From Geobacteraceae bacterium (GTDB taxonomy: Bacteria; Desulfobacterota; Desulfuromonadia; Geobacterales; Geobacteraceae), in the NCBI GenBank assembly GCA_024281055.1, contig JAMXLF010000060.1, positions 1-56,925 on the forward strand: DNA of 56,925 bases, in the 5' to 3' direction. Numbering within the stretch: the first letter of the stretch is position 1; each line of letters starts with the position of its first letter. Below the pieces are notes generated by a model. It was given only the letters and a program-made list of their open reading frames with translations, was not told where the DNA came from and ran no database searches. Shown in pieces: positions 51,465 to 56,925 of the stretch. A program made the translations under genes and the position numbers.

Positions 51465-53543
51465 TCAGGCGCTGCCCAGCGTAAAATAGAAAGTCGCTCC
51501 TTTCCCCGGCTCCCCCTCGGCCCATACCCGCCCGCCGTGGCGCCGGATAATCCGGTCCACCGTGGCAAGTCCGATGCCGAAACCCTTGGTTTCTTCGGCA
51601 CCGGGGAGGCGCTGGAAGGGGATGAAGAGTTTTTCTGCATCAGCCATCGCAAAGCCGGGCCCGTTGTCCCGGACGAAGAAGGCCTGCTTCCCGTCGATTT
51701 CCGTCGCACCGAATTCGATGACCGCCTCCTCCTGCATGCTCGTGTATTTCCAGGCGTTGCCGAGGAGGTTTTCCAGGACCACATGCAACAGCTTTGCGTC
51801 GCCATTGACCGTTACCCCCTCGACGATCCGGAATGCGGCCCGGCGGGCGGGTTCGGCCAGTTTCAGCCCGACCGCCACCTCTTGCGCCATGGCGCCCATG
51901 TCGACTATTTCCCGGCGCAGCTCTAAGCGGGCCATACGGGAAAAATTGAGCAGGGTGTCGATGAGCTGGTTCATGCGCCAGGTGCCGTCATAAGCTTCCT
52001 GAATATACTCCTTGCACCGTTCGTCGAGGTTATCGCCGCACAGCTCTCTGATTATCTGGCAATAGCCGTTGACGGCCGCCAGGGGCTTGCGCAGGTCGTG
52101 GGCGACGGTGTAATTGAACGCCTCCAACTCCCGGTTAGCCACCTCCAGTTCGGCGGCCCGTGCCGCTAGCATATTCCTTAATTGCGCCTGCTCGATAAAA
52201 TCGGCCACATGGCGGGCGAGCAGGTCCAGCAGCCGCAATTCGCGATCGGACGGCCGATGCGGCGCCTTGTAATGTGTGGAGAACATGCCGAGGAGATCGC
52301 CCAAACGGGTGACGATGGGTGTGGACTGAACCGCGCGAACGCCTGCCTTGAGCTGGATTTCGCGCGCGTCGGTGCCGGCGAAGATCCGGCTTTGTTCGAC
52401 GTCCTCCACAATGACGCGCTCGTTGAGTCTGAGCGCTGTGCCGCAACCCCCCTTGCCCTCGACCACGCTGTTCCAGAAGTCGAGCCACGACTGGGGGAAG
52501 CCGCGCTGGACGGCGATCTGGAGGCTGGAGGATTTGGGGTCCATGATTTGGATGTTGCCGAAATCGGCGCGGGAAATGGCAATCGCCGCGTCCAGCACTT
52601 GGGATAGAACCTGTTCCAGGTTTTCTTCATGCAGAAACAGCATGCCAATATTCTGGAGTATTCTCACGGCCTCCAGGTCGTCGGTCAGCTCCCGGTTGAC
52701 TCTCTCCAGCTCTGCAGCTCGCATCGTCAGGTCAGTGTTCAGTCGCTTGATCTCCTCCTGCGCACGTTTGCGTTCGGTAATGTCATCAAAAACAGCGACA
52801 AAGTGTTCCCTTTCCGGACTGTACACTGAGACGGACAGCCACACCCCTAACGGTTTGAATTCTGTCTCGAACGTCAGCGGCTCAGCCGTCAGTGCGACTC
52901 GGCCATAGATTTCAAGCAATTCGGGATTTGACTCTCTGATCCCGGGAAACACCTCGGTGACTTTCTTGCCAACCGCATCGGCTTTGCCGGTCAGTTTTAC
53001 GAACGCAGCATTGACATCGAGATAAACAAAGTCAGCCGGAGTGCCCCGGTCGTCAAAGAGCACCCGGCAATAGGCGAAGCCATCCAGCATGTTTTCGAAA
53101 AGCGCGCGATAACGTTTTTCGCTTTCGGAAATTTTCATGGCAGCCTGTTCCCGCTCAGCGGCAAGCGCTAGCTCCGACTCTGCTGTAGAGGCCCGCGCCA
53201 AGGCTCGATGCATCGCCTCACTCACCCCGGAAATCAACACGCAGCTTACCGAAAAGACGATTGCAGCCTGCACATCTACCGGATTGATGATACCGAGTTG
53301 GCCAACAGGCTCTAACGAGAAGTAATCCGCCACAAGGACGGAAAGAGCTGTTGCTACCAAGCCGGCGGGAAGACCTCCGAAGAGTGCGGCGATAGCCACG
53401 GCGGGATAGTATGTTATGAACGGGCTCGCCAAACCGAGAAGTTGCAGGAATTGCGCCCGCACTACAGCCGCAATAACGACAAGGGGGATGGCGATAAGGC
53501 AGCGCAGCCAGCGACGTCCTTTCTTCGTATTCCCTGGGGTCAT
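51465..53543 (-). CDS. Membrane sensor histidine kinase (PAS-GAF)
   Basis: A 692-residue kinase. A DUF4118-like membrane domain (about 14-110) is followed by a PAS domain (about 140-250, ALFENMLDGFAYCRVLF), a GAF domain (about 285-430), a HisKA domain with phospho-acceptor histidine in FNYTVAHDLRKPLAAV (about 480), and an ATPase domain with NLLGNAWKYT, DNGPGFAM and KGFGIGLATV. It resembles bacteriophytochrome-like kinases without a chromophore site. No response regulator partner is directly fused. The next gene upstream is a single-domain regulator. Confidence 0.9.
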   Translation of the reverse strand: MTPGNTKKGRRWLRCLIAIPLVVIAAVVRAQFLQLLGLASPFITYYPAVAIAALFGGLPAGLVATALSVLVADYFSLEPVGQLGIINPVDVQAAIVFSVSCVLISGVSEAMHRALARASTAESELALAAEREQAAMKISESEKRYRALFENMLDGFAYCRVLFDDRGTPADFVYLDVNAAFVKLTGKADAVGKKVTEVFPGIRESNPELLEIYGRVALTAEPLTFETEFKPLGVWLSVSVYSPEREHFVAVFDDITERKRAQEEIKRLNTDLTMRAAELERVNRELTDDLEAVRILQNIGMLFLHEENLEQVLSQVLDAAIAISRADFGNIQIMDPKSSSLQIAVQRGFPQSWLDFWNSVVEGKGGCGTALRLNERVIVEDVEQSRIFAGTDAREIQLKAGVRAVQSTPIVTRLGDLLGMFSTHYKAPHRPSDRELRLLDLLARHVADFIEQAQLRNMLAARAAELEVANRELEAFNYTVAHDLRKPLAAVNGYCQIIRELCGDNLDERCKEYIQEAYDGTWRMNQLIDTLLNFSRMARLELRREIVDMGAMAQEVAVGLKLAEPARRAAFRIVEGVTVNGDAKLLHVVLENLLGNAWKYTSMQEEAVIEFGATEIDGKQAFFVRDNGPGFAMADAEKLFIPFQRLPGAEETKGFGIGLATVDRIIRRHGGRVWAEGEPGKGATFYFTLGSA

Positions 53544-53685
53544 TCCTCTCTCCAGTTATTGCCCGCATCTCACTTTCACGGCGATTTGGGAGTCATTACG
53601 TTTTATGGTCTAAGAGAGGCTTCGTGGCTCCGTGTTGACGATTCATTTGCAGGTTGGCTTCTCTTAATTATGTGCATTGGTTCCG

Positions 53686-54054
53686 CTATCCAACGAACCC
53701 TCTGATCGTCTCGAACAATTTTTTGAAGTCTACCGGTTTGGAGATATATGCGTCCATGCCCGCGGCAAGGCACTGCTCCTCATCTTTCCGGAGAGCATAG
53801 GCCGTAACGGCTACGATGGGTGTATGCCCGCCACGCATCCTCTCTTTCTCCCGGATGGCGCGGGTCGCCTCGAAACCGTCCATACGCGGCATCTGCACGT
53901 CCATGAGCACGAGGTCGTAGTTCCCCTTTTCCCACATCTCGACACCCTTCAGGCCGTCCCCGGCGAGGTCGACCTCGAAATCGGCGCGCCGAAGCAGCAC
54001 TGCAAAGACCTCACATAGGACGACGTCGTCGTCGACGACAAGAATTCGCCTCAT
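53686..54054 (-). CDS. Single-domain response regulator
   Basis: A 122-residue receiver domain: VVDDD acidic pocket, YDLVLMDVQMPRMDGFEA with the phosphorylation aspartate, AVTAYA and the conserved lysine in YISKPVDFKKL. No output domain, so it probably passes phosphate or acts by protein contact. The start overlaps the end of the upstream hybrid kinase gene by 4 bp, so the two are translationally coupled. Confidence 0.9.
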   Translation of the reverse strand: MRRILVVDDDVVLCEVFAVLLRRADFEVDLAGDGLKGVEMWEKGNYDLVLMDVQMPRMDGFEATRAIREKERMRGGHTPIVAVTAYALRKDEEQCLAAGMDAYISKPVDFKKLFETIRGFVG

Positions 54055-55847
54055 TTTTCACCTTCGGGCCGCTCTGCCGTTTCGAAATGCGGTGCAGACC
54101 CCGTCTCGCCAAAGGGAACGGTAAAGGTAAAAGTGCACCCTGCTCCCTCTTGACAGTCGAATGTCAGTGTCCCTCCCATCCGCTCCACTATCTCCCTGCT
54201 GATCGCCAGCCCGAGCCCGGTGCCGCCGTATTCGCGGGTATGGGATTCGTCCGCCTGGCTGAAGGCACGAAACACCAGATGCTTCTTGTCTTCGGGAATG
54301 CCGATGCCGGTATCCGTCACGGTGAAGATGAACTCCCGTTTGCCGGAAGGGGTGATATCTCCTTTCGTAACCTTTACCTCCACCTTCCCGCGCTCGGTGA
54401 ACTTGACGGCGTTACCCACCAGGTTCGTGAGGACCTGGCGCAACCGCAGACTGTCTCCTACCACCTTTTCCGGAAGATAATCCGTCATCGTGAGGACGAG
54501 ATTCAGCCCCTTGTGCCGCGCCTCGGCGCCAAAGATGTCGATCACGTCTTCCACGCACTCGCGCTGGACAAACGGCTCGTCTTCCAGGGAGAACATCCCC
54601 GCCTCGATCTTCGTCATTTCGAGGATGTCGTTGAGGATGCGGACGAGGGATTCGGCCGATCTTTGGGCGGTTGCGATGAATCTCCGCTGCTTTTCTTCGA
54701 GGGGGCCATCAAGGGTGATCTCCAGCATGCCGAGGACCCCGGCCATCGGGGTGCGCAACTCGTGGCTCATGTTGGCGAGGAACTGGCTCTTGGCCCGGTT
54801 GGCCGCCTCGGCGGCGCTCGCCGCTTTCCGGATCTTCTCATCCGCCCGGTAACGCTCGATGGCGATGCTGGCAATATGCGTGGCAATGTCTACAAGTAGT
54901 TTTTCTGCAGGGGAGGGACTGCGCACCTCCCGGTAATACAGGGCGAACACGCCGAGCACTCTTTCGTCGGTGGAGAGTACGGGGGTCGACCAACATGCGC
55001 GAAGCCCGTAGGGGGTGATCAGGTCCCGGTAACCTTCCCAGAGGGGATCATGGAGGATATCGGTGACGATGACCGGCTCGCGCCGGAACATGGCCGTGCC
55101 GCATGAACCGGCACGAGGGCCGATGGCGGCGCCGTCGATGGCTTTGACGTACGCTTCGGGCAGGCTTGGAGCCGCGCCATGGCGCACATGGACGCCATCT
55201 TCGTCGAGGAACAGAACGCTTGCCATGAGACCTTTGGAGCCGGACTCCAGAAATCTCACGAGGGCGGCAAGGGTCTGATCCAGAGGCGCGTTGCTGGCGA
55301 TCATTTCAAGTACGTGCTTCTGTCCCATGAGCAAATGTTCGCTTACTCGCAATGCCTCACGCTCTTCCTCAAGTTCCCGCACCTTTTTATCCAGTTTCCT
55401 CGCCAATGCTTCCAGTTGCATCCGGTCGAGATCTTCCGGTTCGGCAAGCGGCTGCAGAGGGACCTTCAGGCTTCTCGCACAGTGTTCATCTATCACAGGC
55501 TGGATTGCCCTGAAGAAATCATCGGGTTCCATGGGCTTTATGAGAAAACGCGACGCCCCGAGCGACATCGCCAGCTTTTCATCCTTTGGTTCGACATAGG
55601 TTGCCGAATAAAAAATGAAGGGGATGTTGCGGAGCCGTTCATCCGTTTTCACTCTGCGGCACAGTTCAAATCCGTCCATCTCAGGCATCATGATATCGGA
55701 AATTATCAGGTCGGGCGGCGCCTGTTCCGCTAGTTTCAACCCCTGAACTCCATTGACGGCACTCTCCACGGAATATCCCTGGCTCTCCAGCGCCCGTTCA
55801 AGATATGTCCTCGAATCGGCATCGTCCTCAACAATCAGGATTTTCAT
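54051..55847 (-). CDS. Hybrid histidine kinase (receiver-GAF-kinase)
   Basis: A 598-residue soluble protein. An N-terminal receiver (1-120, PDLIISDIMMPEMDGFE) is followed by a coiled coil (about 145-175), a GAF domain (about 180-325), HisKA with FLANMSHELRTPMAGVLGML, and an ATPase domain with NLVGNAVKFTERG, DTGIGIP and GTGLGLAISREI. A receiver placed before the kinase suggests the kinase is itself controlled by phosphorylation from an upstream kinase. It overlaps both neighbours by 4 bp. Confidence 0.9.
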   Translation of the reverse strand: MKILIVEDDADSRTYLERALESQGYSVESAVNGVQGLKLAEQAPPDLIISDIMMPEMDGFELCRRVKTDERLRNIPFIFYSATYVEPKDEKLAMSLGASRFLIKPMEPDDFFRAIQPVIDEHCARSLKVPLQPLAEPEDLDRMQLEALARKLDKKVRELEEEREALRVSEHLLMGQKHVLEMIASNAPLDQTLAALVRFLESGSKGLMASVLFLDEDGVHVRHGAAPSLPEAYVKAIDGAAIGPRAGSCGTAMFRREPVIVTDILHDPLWEGYRDLITPYGLRACWSTPVLSTDERVLGVFALYYREVRSPSPAEKLLVDIATHIASIAIERYRADEKIRKAASAAEAANRAKSQFLANMSHELRTPMAGVLGMLEITLDGPLEEKQRRFIATAQRSAESLVRILNDILEMTKIEAGMFSLEDEPFVQRECVEDVIDIFGAEARHKGLNLVLTMTDYLPEKVVGDSLRLRQVLTNLVGNAVKFTERGKVEVKVTKGDITPSGKREFIFTVTDTGIGIPEDKKHLVFRAFSQADESHTREYGGTGLGLAISREIVERMGGTLTFDCQEGAGCTFTFTVPFGETGSAPHFETAERPEGEK

Positions 55848-56215
55848 TCTCTTCCCCCCAGGAAACTCTTGATTTGGGATATGACCAGAGCCGGATCGAT
55901 CGGCTTCTCGATATAACCGTCACAGCCGGCTGCAAGGAGCTTTTCACGGTCACCCGACATGGCATAGGAGGTCATGGCTATTACCTTGATGCTGTTGCCG
56001 ATCTCCGAATCGCGAATTTTATGGAGCACCTCAATGCCGTCCATATCCGGCAACTGTATGTCGAGGATGACGAAGTCAGGTTTTTTCTGCCGGGCCATGT
56101 CGAATCCATCCATGCCGGTCATTGCCTGAAGTGTCAGATAACCGGCCTTTTCCAGCAATCTGGTGATCAAAACCATGTTGTCGGGGTTGTCCTCGATAAT
56201 CAGCGCTGTTTTCAC
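55844..56215 (-). CDS. Single-domain response regulator
   Basis: A 123-residue receiver domain: IIEDNPDN acidic pocket, PDFVILDIQLPDMDGIEV with the aspartate, AMTSYAMSG and GYIEKPIDPAL with the conserved lysine. Similar to the DivK/CheY class without output domain. It is sandwiched between two kinase genes with 4-bp overlaps on both sides. Confidence 0.9.
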   Translation of the reverse strand: MKTALIIEDNPDNMVLITRLLEKAGYLTLQAMTGMDGFDMARQKKPDFVILDIQLPDMDGIEVLHKIRDSEIGNSIKVIAMTSYAMSGDREKLLAAGCDGYIEKPIDPALVISQIKSFLGGRE

Positions 56216-56925
56216 CCATTACCTCCTGTTTTATCCTGTGTCTCTACAAAGTTGATTTTTTGCTGCAAATCCTTTGGCACCCTCAGGGTAAACGTGCTCC
56301 CTTCTCCTTCCTTGCTCTGAAACATGACTTCTCCACGCAGGATATCCCTGGCAATCTTCTTGGTAAGATACAGGCCCAGACCAGCACCGCCGGCCTTCAC
56401 GCGCAAGTGTGTTTCAAACCGTTCGAATGCTTCGAAAACTTTCGGCTGGTCCTTCTCGGCAATACCGATACCGGTATCGCTCACCGACATCGTTACCTGT
56501 CCATCCGTTTCTCGTGCAGCAACCGTGATCGTACCTGATTCAGTGTACTTAACCGCATTGCTCAGGAAGTTGAGAAGGCATTGGAGCAGCCGTTTCCTGT
56601 CGGTGTTCAACTGCACGCCGGCAGGAACTTCCACGACAAGCCCCACCCCCTTCTCCCTCAACTGGGGCCTTACGGTTCCTATCGCCTCGTCGATAACCTC
56701 GTCAAGGGGAATTGCCTCCGGATATGACTCGATCCTTCCTGCTTCAATCTTCGAGATGTCGATAACGTCGGTAATCAGTGACAGAAGATGTTTTGCAGCC
56801 TGGTAGGTCCGGGACAGATTGTCCTTCTGCTCATCGTTCAGTTCTCCGGATAATCCCTGAAGCGTCATGCCGGTGAAGCCGATGATGGAGTTCAACGGCG
56901 TGCGCAATTCATGGGACATGGAGGC
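56212..56925 (-). CDS. Histidine kinase, C-terminal part (cut by window edge)
   Basis: The visible 238 residues contain HisKA with the acceptor histidine in SHELRTPLNSIIGFTGM and an ATPase domain with NFLSNAVKYTESG, DTGIGIAEKD and GAGLGLYLTKKIA. The frame continues past the window edge, so sensing domains are not seen. The stop overlaps the start of the response regulator by 4 bp. It is the first visible gene of a four-gene coupled signalling run. Confidence 0.88.
   Translation of the reverse strand, partial: ASMSHELRTPLNSIIGFTGMTLQGLSGELNDEQKDNLSRTYQAAKHLLSLITDVIDISKIEAGRIESYPEAIPLDEVIDEAIGTVRPQLREKGVGLVVEVPAGVQLNTDRKRLLQCLLNFLSNAVKYTESGTITVAARETDGQVTMSVSDTGIGIAEKDQPKVFEAFERFETHLRVKAGGAGLGLYLTKKIARDILRGEVMFQSKEGEGSTFTLRVPKDLQQKINFVETQDKTGGNG

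Overview
The window reads as one chromosomal segment of a deltaproteobacterium, most probably a member of the Geobacteraceae. This is inferred from the high GC content, the mix of ferredoxin-linked energy genes, the many two-component sensors and envelope lipoproteins, and the GC-rich palindromic repeats scattered between genes. No rRNA, tRNA or CRISPR array was recognised.

Region 1 (1-8745) is a chromosomal integron. Ten attC-like sites separate eleven cassettes (the leftmost is cut by the window edge). The cassettes are AT-rich and encode mostly small membrane, secreted or unknown proteins, including HEPN-like, P63C, WYL-like and zinc-ribbon proteins. Nine cassettes read on the minus strand, away from the integrase gene intI (6749-8161, plus strand). 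One cassette carries its gene in reverse, and another holds two convergent genes. IntI has an extra N-terminal region of about 150 residues. Two paralogous small genes flank intI, and a tandem palindromic repeat lies beside the probable attI crossover.

Region 2 (8746-33534) is a conserved-looking chromosome stretch. It holds envelope genes (META-domain protein, outer-membrane-like protein, lipoproteins), a MarC gene of lower GC, and a glucan module (GH13 amylase, GH63-type glucosidase, glucokinase). It continues with a PerM-type permease, a response regulator, an Mla/Mce lipid-transport operon, two divergent MscS-type channels, SixA, a cytidylate-kinase-like protein, PPK2 and a SulP transporter.

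Region 3 (33883-49849) is the most notable part. On one strand, in order, are class II fructose-bisphosphate aldolase, phosphofructokinase, acetate kinase, pyruvate kinase, a complete six-subunit Ech-type [NiFe] hydrogenase (echABCDEF) and a tungsten aldehyde:ferredoxin oxidoreductase whose motifs most resemble glyceraldehyde-3-phosphate:ferredoxin oxidoreductase (GAPOR). Upstream lies glycogen debranching enzyme glgX. The inference is a ferredoxin-based glycolysis. Sugar from stored glucan enters through Glk, Pfk and Fba. GAPOR oxidises glyceraldehyde-3-phosphate with ferredoxin instead of NAD. Ech disposes of the electrons as H2 while pumping ions, and Pyk and AckA supply ATP. Eight of the nine gene junctions from fba to echF carry the same kind of palindromic repeat.

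Region 4 (49875-56925) contains a truncated lipoprotein paralogue, a lipoprotein, a methylmalonyl-CoA decarboxylase gene with an apparent one-base frameshift near its end, and a run of histidine kinases and response regulators whose last four genes overlap by 4 bp. The last kinase gene runs off the window.
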